Shown piece by piece: positions 1 to 8,133 of a DNA stretch of 64,000 nt. The stretch lies in the NCBI RefSeq assembly GCF_900696085.1, contig NZ_CAADFC020000003.1, forward strand, positions 62,001-126,000, read 5' to 3'. Position numbers and translations under genes: made by a program. Numbering within the stretch: position 1 is the first letter of the stretch; each line of letters opens with the position of its first letter. The notes below the pieces were generated by a model, which was not told where the DNA came from, did not search any database, and worked only from the letters and a program-made list of their open reading frames with translations. Source of the stretch: Bradyrhizobium ivorense. Its GTDB lineage: Bacteria > Pseudomonadota > Alphaproteobacteria > Rhizobiales > Xanthobacteraceae.

Positions 1-504
1 GATGGCAACTATTCCGGTCACATCACGCTGAGCAAGGACGGCTTCGGCTTTCGGACCGATTGCGCGCTGCATCTGGATTCCGGCATCACGCTGGAAGCCG
101 ACTCCAACGCCACCGACGCCTATGCCAGCGCGGACGCCGCGCTGCTGATGATCGAAAAGCGGCTGCGCCGCTACAAGAGCCGGCTGAAGGACCGCTCGGC
201 CCGCAAGGCCTACGCCGCCAGCGCCGCACTCGCCGAGCTCAACGGCGGCGGGCTCGACGCGCCGAGCTATGTCATCGAGGCGCCCGAGAACGAGGACGAG
301 GTCACCGAATACGCACCCGTGATCATTGCCGAGGCAACCACCGCGCTGAAGCGGCTGTCAGTCAGCGAGGCGGTCATGGAGCTGGATCTGAGCGGCGCGT
401 CCTGCCTGGTGTTCCAGCATGGCGGGAGCGGTCGGGTGAACATCATTTACCGCCGGACGGACGGCAATGTCGGCTGGGTCGACCCCCCGTCGGTGACCCC
501 CTGA
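1..504 (+). CDS. hpf: Ribosome hibernation promoting factor, long form (5' end outside window)
   Basis: The frame is open from base 1, so the N-terminus lies upstream of the window. The visible 167 residues hold the end of the ribosome-binding S30AE domain (ending in a basic RRYKSRLKDR stretch), an acidic linker, and the C-terminal dimerisation domain with the family pattern of Ser-Val-Glu-Ala, a hydrophobic strand, FQHGGSGRVNIIYRR and DGNVGWVDPP. Long HPF proteins dimerise 70S ribosomes into inactive 100S particles in starved cells. ptsN follows on the same strand after about 230 bases; in this group hpf and ptsN usually follow rpoN. Confidence 0.93.
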   Translation, partial: DGNYSGHITLSKDGFGFRTDCALHLDSGITLEADSNATDAYASADAALLMIEKRLRRYKSRLKDRSARKAYAASAALAELNGGGLDAPSYVIEAPENEDEVTEYAPVIIAEATTALKRLSVSEAVMELDLSGASCLVFQHGGSGRVNIIYRRTDGNVGWVDPPSVTP

Positions 505-737
505 GGATATATGGCAGATGGCATTGACGCCGGAAGCAAGCCCTGCTTATGGTCCGCCGCCCCAGCAAAAGGGGGGCGGAACCGGGGTTTCGCCGGTGTT
601 GGCACCGCCGATGCGTTGGGGTAGAAGCCCTGCCAACCGGACCCGGGCCACGCCCGCATCCCACCACATCTTCTTGACGACGCCGGCGTAAAGCCTATTT
701 CGCAACCTGACGGTCTCATTCACCTCGGAACGTCCCA

Positions 738-1199
738 ATGCCGATTACCGATTTGGTCGCACCCGAGGCGATTCTCCCCGCTTTGAAAGTCATCAGCAAG
801 AAGCAGGCGCTGCAGGAACTTGCCGCGCGCGCGTCTGCCCTGACCGGCCAGAACGAGCGCGCCGTCTTCGAGGTGCTGCTGCAGCGCGAGAAGCTGGGCA
901 CCACCGCGGTCGGCTACGGCGTCGCGATTCCGCACGGCAAGCTGCCCAAGCTGGAAAAGCTGTTCGGCCTGTTCGCCCGGCTCGAGCGCCCGATCGATTT
1001 CGAGGCGATGGACGGCCAGCCCGTCGACCTGATCTTCCTGCTGCTGGCGCCCGAAGGCGCCGGCGCCGACCACCTCAAGGCCTTGGCGCGCATCGCCCGC
1101 CTGCTGCGCGACCAGGACGTCGCCAAGAAGCTGCGCGCCTCCCGCGACGCGCAGGCGATCTACTCGGTGCTCGCACTGCCGCCGGCCAGCGCGGCGTAG
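738..1199 (+). CDS. ptsN: PTS IIA-like nitrogen regulatory protein PtsN (EIIA-Ntr)
   Basis: 153 residues, the usual length for EIIA-Ntr. The phospho-accepting histidine is His66 in GVAIPHGK, and the domain covers almost the whole chain (PTS EIIA type 2 fold). It accepts phosphate from EI-Ntr/NPr and acts as a cytoplasmic regulator of nitrogen, potassium and stress responses instead of transporting sugar. It sits downstream of hpf, the classical rpoN-hpf-ptsN arrangement. A short inverted repeat follows the stop near 1201-1217 but lacks a T-run. Confidence 0.94.
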   Translation: MPITDLVAPEAILPALKVISKKQALQELAARASALTGQNERAVFEVLLQREKLGTTAVGYGVAIPHGKLPKLEKLFGLFARLERPIDFEAMDGQPVDLIFLLLAPEGAGADHLKALARIARLLRDQDVAKKLRASRDAQAIYSVLALPPASAA

Positions 1200-1292
1200 C
1201 CGTTCGCGTAGGCGAACCGTTCTTCGTACGTCTGTCGTCAAAGCGTTGCCGCGTTGTTGCGCAACGCGGGCGGCATCATTTCAGCAATTGCC

Positions 1293-1376
1293 GTAGCCCG
1301 GATGGAGCGCAGCGCAATCCGGGAAATCTCGCAGCGGGCGCGAATCCCGGATTTCGCTTCGCTTCATCCGGACTAC
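1293..1376. repeat. Dispersed palindromic repeat, family R1 (full copy)
   Basis: An arm reading GTAGCCCGGATGGAGCGCAG is answered about 60 bases on by its near-complement (CTTCATCCGGACTAC). Other full copies are at 29595-29679, 55152-55236 and 61347-61432, with a degraded one near 22138-22209. It lies between ptsN and the convergent tetR gene and could fold into a long hairpin. Confidence 0.85.
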
Positions 1377-1400
1377 GAAGCTACATGCGCTGCAAGCAGC

Positions 1401-2039
1401 TCAGCAAATCGTCGGCAACAACCGCCGCACTTCAGCGAGCAGGTCCGGCACGGCCGTCTCGTCATTCGCGAGGTGCCGGAGCAGCGCGCTCTGGAACAGG
1501 CCGTCGAGTAGTGCGTAAAGCGCGGCCGGAGATGACGCCGGCCGCTTGCCGCCGAGTTCGGCGTAGCGTGAGGCGATGCGCCAGATCATCGCCTCCAGGC
1601 TCTTGTCGATCTCGAGCACGTCCTTGCGAAACGCCGGCTCGAACATCGCCTGCGCGCGCAGATCGTACCAGAGCCGATGCATGCGGGCTTCGTTCTGCAG
1701 CGTTTCGGCGAGCTTGCCGAGGAAGCCTTCAGTCAGTTCGTCGCGGCTTTGCGCTGACGTCACCACCTCGTCATAACGCGTCACGCATTTCGCCTTGTAG
1801 TGGCGGACGCAGCAGCAAATCAGGTCGAGCTTGTCGCTGAAGTAGTAGTGAAACACGCCATGCGTGAACGCGGAGTTCTGCGCGATCTCGCGCAGGCTGG
1901 TGCGCGCGAAGCCGAGCTCGCCAAGCGTCTCCAGCGCGGCCTCCGCGAGCTCGATCCGCCGCGCGTTGAACTTTTCGTCGCGCGGCGCCTCGGCCGCTAC
2001 CACCACGCGTCGGGCCGCTCCTGTCGCTTGCCGCGCCAT
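1401..2039 (-). CDS. TetR/AcrR family transcriptional regulator
   Basis: 212 residues. The N-terminal helix-turn-helix reads TSLREIAQNSAFTHGVFHYYF near residues 47-67, a clear TetR signature including the HYYF turn, and is followed by a ligand-binding domain rich in Cys and aromatic residues. It is divergent from the SDR/acyl-CoA synthetase genes at 2380-6010, and a perfect 14-bp inverted repeat lies in the shared intergenic region. It is therefore probably the local repressor of that operon. The ligand is unknown; an acyl-CoA or lipid-like substrate would fit the neighbours. Confidence 0.9.
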   Translation of the reverse strand: MARQATGAARRVVVAAEAPRDEKFNARRIELAEAALETLGELGFARTSLREIAQNSAFTHGVFHYYFSDKLDLICCCVRHYKAKCVTRYDEVVTSAQSRDELTEGFLGKLAETLQNEARMHRLWYDLRAQAMFEPAFRKDVLEIDKSLEAMIWRIASRYAELGGKRPASSPAALYALLDGLFQSALLRHLANDETAVPDLLAEVRRLLPTIC

Positions 2040-2120
2040 TCCGTGCCTTTCCGTCTCTTCCCCTTGGCGACTTATAGCGCGCCAAGCGCGCCGCGCTCCA
2101 TCCCCTCACAACCATCATCT

Positions 2121-2155
2121 TTGACACTTGTCAAATTTGCCTTGACAAGTGTCAA
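2121..2155. promoter_or_regulatory. Candidate TetR operator, 14-bp perfect inverted repeat
   Basis: TTGACACTTGTCAA (2121-2134) and its exact reverse complement TTGACAAGTGTCAA (2142-2155) are separated by 7 bases. Each arm is itself partly palindromic (TTGAC...GTCAA). It lies 82 bases upstream of the tetR start and about 225 bases upstream of the SDR start. A looser copy (TTGGACAGTCGTCAA) follows near 2184-2198. The rest of the 2040-2379 gap holds no convincing gene. Confidence 0.7.
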
Positions 2156-2379
2156 GTTCCTGGACGAGGGTTGGCCAAATAATTTTGGACAGTCGTCAAG
2201 ATGGCTGACCTAATTTGCAATAGGGAAGGAGATGCCTCGCCGGAGCGCCACCACTGCGCTCCGCCGATGCCGGCCGTGACCACGATGCGCCCCCGGCGCG
2301 CGGTCCGCCCGGCCCGTGCTGCTCATCGCCAGCGCCAAGCAAACATCAGCGCAAACATCAGCAAAGGGAGGACTACGTC

Positions 2380-3183
2380 ATGAGTGCGAAGAGCCTTGAG
2401 GGCAGGAAGGCCCTGGTCACCGGCGGCGCCCGGGGGATTGGCGCGGCGATTGCGCAGGCACTGGCGCGCTCCGGCGCGGCGGTCATGATCGGCGACATTC
2501 TCGACGGCGTCGGCAGGGACACTGCCGGTGAGATCGCCAAGGCCGGGGTGAAGACCGGCTTCGTCAAGCTCGACGTCACCGACGATGCGCAGTGGGAGCG
2601 TGCGGTTGCCGCCACTGTCGAAACGCTCGGCGGCTACGACATCCTGATCAACAACGCCGGCATCGAGATCACCTCGCTGGTCAGCGAGATCAAGGCCGAG
2701 GACGCGCGCCGGATGTGCGACGTCAACATCGTCGGCACCGTGCTCGGCATGAAGCACGCATTCCGCGCGATGCGGCCGGGCGGGCCGGCGGGCAAGGGCG
2801 GCGCCGTCGTCAACATCGCCTCGGTTGCGGCGACCATCGCATTCCCGAGCATCGCGGTCTATTCGGGCACCAAATCCGCGGTCGATCGCATGACGCGCGT
2901 TGCGGCGATGGAAGCCGGCAAGCTCGGCTTCGGTGTCCGCGTCAACTGCATCTATCCCGGCCTGATCCCGACCGACATGGGCCTGCAGCTCGCCAATGAC
3001 ATCGTCAGCATCGGGCTCGCGGCCGACGTCAACGCGGCGGTCGGCTCGGTGGTCGAGCAGACGCCGCTCGGCCGCCTCGCCGAGGTCAGCGATATCGCCG
3101 ACGCCGCCGTGTTCCTGTGCTCGAACGATGCGCGCTTCATCACCGGCATCGGCCTGCCGGTCGACGGCGGCATGGGCATGTGA
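2380..3183 (+). CDS. Short-chain dehydrogenase/reductase (SDR) family oxidoreductase
   Basis: 267 residues of classical SDR type. The Rossmann motif TGGARGIG is at 14-21, NNAG at 91-94, and the catalytic residues are Ser148, Tyr161 and Lys165 (YSGTK). The C-terminal tail GIGLPVDGGMGM is typical of 3-oxoacyl or 3-hydroxyacyl oxidoreductases. An AGGGAGG ribosome site lies just upstream of the ATG. It is the first gene of a run with a saccharopine-dehydrogenase-like protein and an acyl-CoA synthetase, suggesting a degradative pathway that activates a carboxylic acid as its CoA ester. The substrate is not evident. Confidence 0.9.
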   Translation: MSAKSLEGRKALVTGGARGIGAAIAQALARSGAAVMIGDILDGVGRDTAGEIAKAGVKTGFVKLDVTDDAQWERAVAATVETLGGYDILINNAGIEITSLVSEIKAEDARRMCDVNIVGTVLGMKHAFRAMRPGGPAGKGGAVVNIASVAATIAFPSIAVYSGTKSAVDRMTRVAAMEAGKLGFGVRVNCIYPGLIPTDMGLQLANDIVSIGLAADVNAAVGSVVEQTPLGRLAEVSDIADAAVFLCSNDARFITGIGLPVDGGMGM

Positions 3184-3220
3184 GCGGCAGACCAGACAAC
3201 AAACATCTCGGAGGATCGCA

Positions 3221-4351
3221 ATGAGCGAGAAGAAGCCCGTCATCGTCTATGGCGCTTCCGGCTACACCGGCCGGCTGGTCTGCGAATATCTACGCGAGTA
3301 CAACATCCCCTTCATCGCCGCCGGCCGAAGCGCCGAGAAGCTCAACGCCGCGATGAAGTCGAACGTGGCCGGCATCGAGACCGCCGACTACGAGGTGGTG
3401 GAGGTGCCGCACACGGTCGCCGCGTTGACCGAATTGTTCAACGGCGCCTCGGTGGTGCTCAACACCGTGGGCCCGTTCGCCAAGTTCGGTGGCGAGGTGG
3501 TGCAGGCCTGTTGGGCTTCCAGATGCCACTACACCGACACCACCGGCGAGCAGGACTGGCTGATCACGCTCGATCAGGAGTGGGGCGCGAAGTTCGCCAA
3601 TGCCGGCCTGCTGCTGGCGCCGGGCATCGCGCAGATGTACACCACCGGCGAGATCGCCGCGCAGCTCTGCCTGGAGACGCCCGGCCTCGACACGCTTGAT
3701 ATCGCCGTGTTCTGGGGCGGCAGCCCGACCATCGCCTCGACGCAGACCATCCTGGTCAACGCCGCGATGGCCAAGGCCTATTACCTGGAGCAGAACAAGT
3801 ACGTCGAGCATCAGCCCGACGCCGGCCTCTACAACCTCGCCATCCCCGGCCAGCACGAGCTGGCGCTGGCACTGCCCTGGGGCGGCACCTCGCACCCGGT
3901 GTGGTTCAAGCGCGATCCGCGCGTCGCCAATGTGAAGGTGCTGGGCGGCGTCTTCAACCGCGCGCTGATGCTGGGCGTGCCGCAGATCGTCGCCGCCGCG
4001 CTGGAGGCGACCAAGGACATGAATCCCGACGACCGCTACGCCGCGTTGGCGCAGACCGCGGCCGGCGTGATGAACACCATGCCGCCGCGTGAGAACCCGC
4101 GCGTCAACAAGTCGATGGATTCGGTGTATGCCTCCGGCCCGTTGAGGCGCGCGCACTGCGTCATCTACGGCAACAGCAATTACAAGCAGACCGCCATGCT
4201 GCAGGCCTATGCCGCGGCGCACCTGCTGCAGCAGCCGCCGAAGCGCGTCGGCTTCGCCTCCGGCTGTCAGGCTTTCGGCCATCACGAGCTGCTCGGGCAA
4301 TTGCGCAGCTTTGGCCTGGTTGGCAAGCCGGTCCTGACCGTGCACGACTGA
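3221..4351 (+). CDS. Saccharopine dehydrogenase-like NAD(P)-binding oxidoreductase
   Basis: 376 residues from the ATG at 3221, which has CGGAGG just upstream; the frame is open further upstream but only as a shadow of the SDR gene. The N-terminus has the motif VIVYGASGYTGRLV, an NAD(P)-binding Rossmann fold of the saccharopine dehydrogenase / trans-acting enoyl reductase superfamily, followed by NTVGPFAKFG. It begins 37 bases after the SDR stop, so the two are probably co-transcribed. True lysine-pathway saccharopine dehydrogenase is unlikely given the neighbours. The reaction is unknown. Confidence 0.85.
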   Translation: MSEKKPVIVYGASGYTGRLVCEYLREYNIPFIAAGRSAEKLNAAMKSNVAGIETADYEVVEVPHTVAALTELFNGASVVLNTVGPFAKFGGEVVQACWASRCHYTDTTGEQDWLITLDQEWGAKFANAGLLLAPGIAQMYTTGEIAAQLCLETPGLDTLDIAVFWGGSPTIASTQTILVNAAMAKAYYLEQNKYVEHQPDAGLYNLAIPGQHELALALPWGGTSHPVWFKRDPRVANVKVLGGVFNRALMLGVPQIVAAALEATKDMNPDDRYAALAQTAAGVMNTMPPRENPRVNKSMDSVYASGPLRRAHCVIYGNSNYKQTAMLQAYAAAHLLQQPPKRVGFASGCQAFGHHELLGQLRSFGLVGKPVLTVHD

Positions 4352-4428
4352 GTTTGGGCTGCCAAGGACTTCGTTTGAGGCGTTTTCGTCACGCGATCCG
4401 GTTGTCTATTTCGCTCGAAAACGCTTCG

Positions 4429-4462
4429 CTGCGGGTGACGCGCTAGCCCCCGTCACCCGCAG
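4429..4462. repeat. 12-bp perfect inverted repeat before the acyl-CoA synthetase gene
   Basis: CTGCGGGTGACG (4429-4440) and CGTCACCCGCAG (4451-4462) are exact complements with a 10-base spacer. TCTATTTCG occurs on both sides (about 4405 and 4463). The right arm ends 18 bases before the start codon of the next gene, so it could be a hairpin in the leader, an operator or an attenuator. The sequence just upstream resembles a dispersed repeat with a GAAAACGCT core seen again near 45367 and 47826. Confidence 0.5.
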
Positions 4463-4480
4463 TCTATTTCGGGACCGACC

Positions 4481-6010
4481 ATGCGTTTCATCGACTATCT
4501 CGACAAGGGCGCCTCGCTCGGCGCCGATGCACCGTGCCTCACCATGGACGGCCGCGACCTCAGCTATGGCGAGGTGCAGCGGCTGAGCTACCGGATCGCG
4601 CGCGGCCTGGAGCGATCGGGCATCGCGCCCGGCGAAAAGGTCGCGATCTTGTCCGGCAACGATCCGCTCGCCTTCGCCTGCGTGTTCGGCATCTCGCGCG
4701 CGGCCGCCGTGTGGTGCCCGATCAATCCGCGCAACGAGGCCGCCGAGAACAAGTTCATCCTCGACGCGTTCGATTGCAGCCTGCTGCTGTTTCATTCCAG
4801 CTTTGCGCCGATGGTCGAGGCGGTCAGGCAGGATCTGCCCAAGCTGCGCGCGCTGGTCTGTCTCGATGCCGAGCTGCCGTTCGCACCGTCGTTCGACCGC
4901 TGGCTCGCCGGCCTCGCCGATGATCTCTATCAGCGCGAGCCGGTCGACGATCTCGCGATGATCCCGGGCACCGGCGGCACCACCGGCAAGCCGAAGGGCG
5001 TGATGCTGTCGGGCCGCAACATCGAGACGATGACCGCGTTGACCCTGATGGGCTACCCGTTCAAGGGCCGCCCGGTCTATCTGGCGCTGGCGCCGCTGAC
5101 CCATGCCGCAGGCGTGCTGTGCTTTCCGATCATGACGCTGGGCGGCCGCATCGTGATCATGCACCACCCCGACATCGGCGAGTTCCTCGACCTGATCGCG
5201 CGCTATCGCGTCACCCACACCTTCCTGCCGCCGACCGTGATCTACATGCTGCTCGATCATCCAAAGCTCGACGCGGCCGAACTCAGCTCGCTGCAATGCT
5301 TCTGGTATGGGGCGGCGCCGATCTCGGCGGCCCGGCTCGCGGAAGCGCTGCGGCGGATCGGGCCGATGGCGCAGCTGTTCGGCCAGACCGAGGCGCCGAT
5401 GATGATCTCGATGATGGCGCCCGCCGAGCACTACAATCCGGACGGCTCGATCGCGATGGCGCGACTCGCCTCCGCCGGGCGGATCAGCCCGCTGGTGCAG
5501 GCCGGCATTATGGATGGCGACGGCAGGCTGCTGCCCGCGGGATCGCGCGGCGAAATCGTGGTGCGCGGTTCGCTGGTGATGCAGGGCTATTACAAGAATC
5601 CGCAAGCGTCCGCCGAGGCATCGGCGCATGGCTGGCACCATACCGGCGACATCGGCTACATCGACGAGGACGGATTCCTCTACATCGTCGATCGCGCCAA
5701 GGACATGATCATCACCGGCGGCTTCAACGTCTACTCGATCGAGGTCGAGAACGCGCTGCGCGCGCACGAGGCGGTGCAGGATTGCGCGGTGATCGGGCTG
5801 CCTGACGACAAATGGGGCGAGCGCATCGTCGCCGTGGTGCAGCCGCGCGCCGGCCAGGCGATCGACGCCGCGGCCCTGGCCGCCTTCGTCAAGCAGCAGA
5901 TCGGCAGCATCAAGACGCCGAAGCAGATCGAGATCTGGGATGATCTGCCACGCTCCAAGGTCGGCAAGGTGCTGAAGCCGGACATTCGCGCGCGGTTGGC
6001 CGGGTGCTAG
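4481..6010 (+). CDS. AMP-binding acyl-CoA synthetase / fatty-acid-CoA ligase family
   Basis: 509 residues of the ANL superfamily. The P-loop-like motif GTGGTTGKPKG is at about 163-173, then FGQTEAPM (A5), HTGDIGYIDEDGF with DRAKDMIITGG (A7/A8 hinge), and the catalytic lysine in RSKVGKVLK near the C-terminus. It adenylates a carboxylic acid and transfers it to CoA in the cytoplasm. It is third in the SDR and saccharopine-dehydrogenase-like run. The acid substrate cannot be read from sequence; long-chain, aromatic and steroid-like acids are all possible in this family. Confidence 0.92.
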   Translation: MRFIDYLDKGASLGADAPCLTMDGRDLSYGEVQRLSYRIARGLERSGIAPGEKVAILSGNDPLAFACVFGISRAAAVWCPINPRNEAAENKFILDAFDCSLLLFHSSFAPMVEAVRQDLPKLRALVCLDAELPFAPSFDRWLAGLADDLYQREPVDDLAMIPGTGGTTGKPKGVMLSGRNIETMTALTLMGYPFKGRPVYLALAPLTHAAGVLCFPIMTLGGRIVIMHHPDIGEFLDLIARYRVTHTFLPPTVIYMLLDHPKLDAAELSSLQCFWYGAAPISAARLAEALRRIGPMAQLFGQTEAPMMISMMAPAEHYNPDGSIAMARLASAGRISPLVQAGIMDGDGRLLPAGSRGEIVVRGSLVMQGYYKNPQASAEASAHGWHHTGDIGYIDEDGFLYIVDRAKDMIITGGFNVYSIEVENALRAHEAVQDCAVIGLPDDKWGERIVAVVQPRAGQAIDAAALAAFVKQQIGSIKTPKQIEIWDDLPRSKVGKVLKPDIRARLAGC

Positions 6011-6040
6011 CGATTGATGTCCGAACGCCATGAATTCAGG

Positions 6041-6712
6041 CTATGGCCCCTGCTTTTTCCTTCGTCGTTTGATGCTTGGCCGGAGCGCGCTCAACGGTCG
6101 GTCGGCGGATGGCGGTGCAGCCTGCGGATCGGGCGTGTAATCATTGAAATCGGCGAGGCAGATATCATCTCCGGCATCGCTTCTGTGCATCAATAGCCCG
6201 TTCAGGGTGAACACCAGCCGTCCGTCTTGATCGCGACCCGACCATTCGGAGCCTTCAACCTCTTTGGATGAGGCGTGGTGAGGTACATCGCCAAGGGTGA
6301 TGGAGATCCCGGCGCCGGGATGATCGGGGTGGGCGGTCCTGCACCCTCTGATGATGGCACTGCGGTTGTCCGTGAAACGGCCGCCTCCTCCATACGTCGT
6401 CCCCTGAGGCCACAGCCCGATCGCGGTGAGCCAGGGATTGCGGCTGATTGCGGTCCAGGCATCCGTGTAGTCTGTGCGCACACGATTGGCTTGATGCACG
6501 AAATAGAGCAGCAGCTCGCCATCCGGCGACAAGTCGCATTTCTCGGGATAGATGCGCCCCTTAAACCAGGCTCCGCTATGAAAGGTGTCATCCCGGGTGT
6601 TCCAGCGAATGACGTGATACCACCTGGCCGGACCGCGCCTGAAGATCACGGCTTCATGCGCGCTCCTGGCGAATATGACGAACAGTCTGGGCGGGATCGG
6701 CGATCGGCGCAT
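6041..6712 (-). CDS. Conserved hypothetical protein downstream of the P460 cytochrome
   Basis: 223 residues from the ATG at 6712; the longer open frame overlaps the P460 gene and is probably not translated. The protein has no recognised domain, no obvious signal peptide and no membrane segment. A middle segment reads CDLSPDGELLLYF, then aromatic-rich stretches (RDDTFHSGAWFKGR, GLWPQGTTYGGGGRF), which resembles a beta-propeller-like or beta-rich fold. The C-terminus is strongly basic (RRRKKQGP). It starts 22 bases after the P460 stop, so the two form an operon. Confidence 0.65.
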   Translation of the reverse strand: MRRSPIPPRLFVIFARSAHEAVIFRRGPARWYHVIRWNTRDDTFHSGAWFKGRIYPEKCDLSPDGELLLYFVHQANRVRTDYTDAWTAISRNPWLTAIGLWPQGTTYGGGGRFTDNRSAIIRGCRTAHPDHPGAGISITLGDVPHHASSKEVEGSEWSGRDQDGRLVFTLNGLLMHRSDAGDDICLADFNDYTPDPQAAPPSADRPLSALRPSIKRRRKKQGP

Positions 6713-6734
6713 TTTGCCTATCGGCTTTTGCAGC

Positions 6735-7292
6735 TCACCGCTTTCCGTATTCGGTGAAGACGTAGTCGCGGTTCTGCACCACCGTGTGGCACGCGTAGCC
6801 GCACTTTGCGTCGTTGTCCTGCGGCGGGTTGTCTGTTGTATTGGCGGGCCTGAACACATCCGACGCCGCGTCATACTCGAACGCACCGTATCCCCATCCG
6901 CCGCTGTCTGCGAACCGCTTGCTGTCCTTCACCATGAAGTCGACGTCGTGCTGGGCGCCCGGGACTGTCGGCTGACCGGGATAAGCTTCCTGCTTCTTGG
7001 GGATCCAATGGATCTTCGCCATCTTGGCGCCGTCCGGGAACGGCTTGCCGTTGCCGGGTGTGCCCTCCCGATAGGCGGCGATCATCGCCGGATTCCCCAG
7101 GATCACGGCAATGACGCCTTCGTTCTCGCTGATTGCGATCACCGGCCAGTCCTCGTATCCCCTGAACTCGGAGAATGCGAGCCCGTTCGGCACGCTCAGA
7201 CTGTATTTGTCTTGCGCAGAAATCGCGACACCCGTCGCCAGGACGGCGATCGACACTGAAGCAATGAGATTGATCAGGATGCTTTTCTTCAT
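6735..7292 (-). CDS. Cytochrome P460 family protein with a CX3CH haem motif
   Basis: 185 residues from an ATG with GAAGGAGAT just upstream. An N-terminal signal sequence (MKKSILINLIASVSIAVLATGVA) predicts export to the periplasm. The body matches the P460 family: GYEDWPVIAISENEG, then a C-terminal haem attachment site followed by DYVFTEYGKR. The attachment site is Cys164-Gly-Tyr-Ala-Cys168-His169, three residues between the cysteines where the usual c-type motif has two. Family members bind a modified or c-type haem and act on hydroxylamine or NO; activity here is inferred only. Confidence 0.82.
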   Translation of the reverse strand: MKKSILINLIASVSIAVLATGVAISAQDKYSLSVPNGLAFSEFRGYEDWPVIAISENEGVIAVILGNPAMIAAYREGTPGNGKPFPDGAKMAKIHWIPKKQEAYPGQPTVPGAQHDVDFMVKDSKRFADSGGWGYGAFEYDAASDVFRPANTTDNPPQDNDAKCGYACHTVVQNRDYVFTEYGKR

Positions 7293-7593
7293 CGTCGCAT
7301 CTCCTTCATTCAAATTGGCGCGGATAATTTTCTGCTTGGAAATTCCCTGTCGAATTATCGGAAGGCTCGGCACCGCCCGGACCGATGGTCGCGGCAACTG
7401 ATTACAGCATGGAAATTTGACCCGCGAAACGGCGCCGTCGTCATGGCCACGGCCCAAAGCAATGGCAAAGCAGCGCCAAAATTGGGCGGGCTGATCCTTG
7501 GACTCCGAGACGGGAGCACCTATTGACAGTCGTGCTATCAAGCCAGAAGACAGGCAGGCGCGCTGCCGGCGCGTGCAACCCACGGAATAGCCG
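7293..7593. other. Intergenic region between divergent genes, no gene seen
   Basis: About 300 bases separating the P460 operon (leftward) from the small gene at 7594 (rightward). Only the P460 ribosome site and unremarkable possible promoter sequence (TTGACA near 7522) are visible. I see no RNA gene, repeat or convincing short reading frame. Confidence 0.5.
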
Positions 7594-7932
7594 ATGTCCC
7601 GTGATTTTCGCTTCGATCGCGTTCCCGTCGACGTTCTCGCCTATGAGCTCGCCGAAGAGCGCGCTACCGCGCTCGGGCGCATGGGGCGCGCATTGGAACA
7701 GGCGCTTGCCAAACTTCGCGAGTTCGACGCCGCCAACCCCCGCGCGGAGGCATCGGCGCAGCAGGCGCGACGCATGCTGGTGCGCCAAGCCGGCCATGCG
7801 CTGTGGATGTTCGTGGTGCAGCGGGAGGCGTGCGGGCTGCGCAACAACCGCTTGCTGATGCGTGATTACAACGTTCCCGGCGAGGTGCAGCAATGCATGG
7901 CGCCGCTGCTCACATCGACTAAAGCGCGATGA
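7594..7932 (+). CDS. Small conserved hypothetical protein (resembles DUF6665)
   Basis: 112 residues, soluble and largely helical. The N-terminus reads DVLAYELAEERATALGRMGRAL, followed by an Arg/Ala-rich helix and a hydrophobic segment HALWMFVVQREACGLRN. This layout recalls the small rhizobial family DUF6665, which I recognise only tentatively. No function is known. It is a single-gene unit between the P460 operon and a palindromic repeat. Confidence 0.6.
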   Translation: MSRDFRFDRVPVDVLAYELAEERATALGRMGRALEQALAKLREFDAANPRAEASAQQARRMLVRQAGHALWMFVVQREACGLRNNRLLMRDYNVPGEVQQCMAPLLTSTKAR

Positions 7933-7971
7933 GATTGGGTTGAATCATCATCGCGCTTCAGCTCTTTGTTT

Positions 7972-8048
7972 GAGCATGATCTCCGCGCAAACGCGTTCCG
8001 CGTTTGTCGCGAGGGAAAGCCGCTTCACACTTTTCCGGATCATGCTTT
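7972..8048. repeat. Dispersed repeat, family R5 (AGCATGATC...GATCATGCT)
   Basis: Begins AGCATGATCTCCGCGCAAAC and ends TTTTCCGGATCATGCTTT, so its ends are complementary. A shorter copy with the same ends is at 12133-12180. Both lie in intergenic spaces. Confidence 0.7.
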
Positions 8049-8058
8049 AGGTCACCAT

Positions 8059-8101
8059 AAAAACGCGCGGGCCGCCTCGGTGATCGAGGCATGCCCGCGC
8101 G
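8059..8101 (-). terminator. Rho-independent terminator of the Hsp20-DUF1150 operon
   Basis: On the minus strand a stem formed by CGCGCGGGC (8064-8072) and its complement (8093-8101), with a nested CCTCG/CGAGG stem, is followed by TTTTTA. It lies about 30 bases past the stop of the gene at 8134. Confidence 0.75.
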
Positions 8102-8133
8102 CCTGAACTCGCGGATCTCAGATCAGCCGTGCG

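Noticed and set aside
6713..6886. N-terminal extension of the P460 partner protein
   Set aside because: It lies inside the P460 coding region in another frame and is Arg/Thr-rich without signal or domain; the ATG at 6712 fits the operon.
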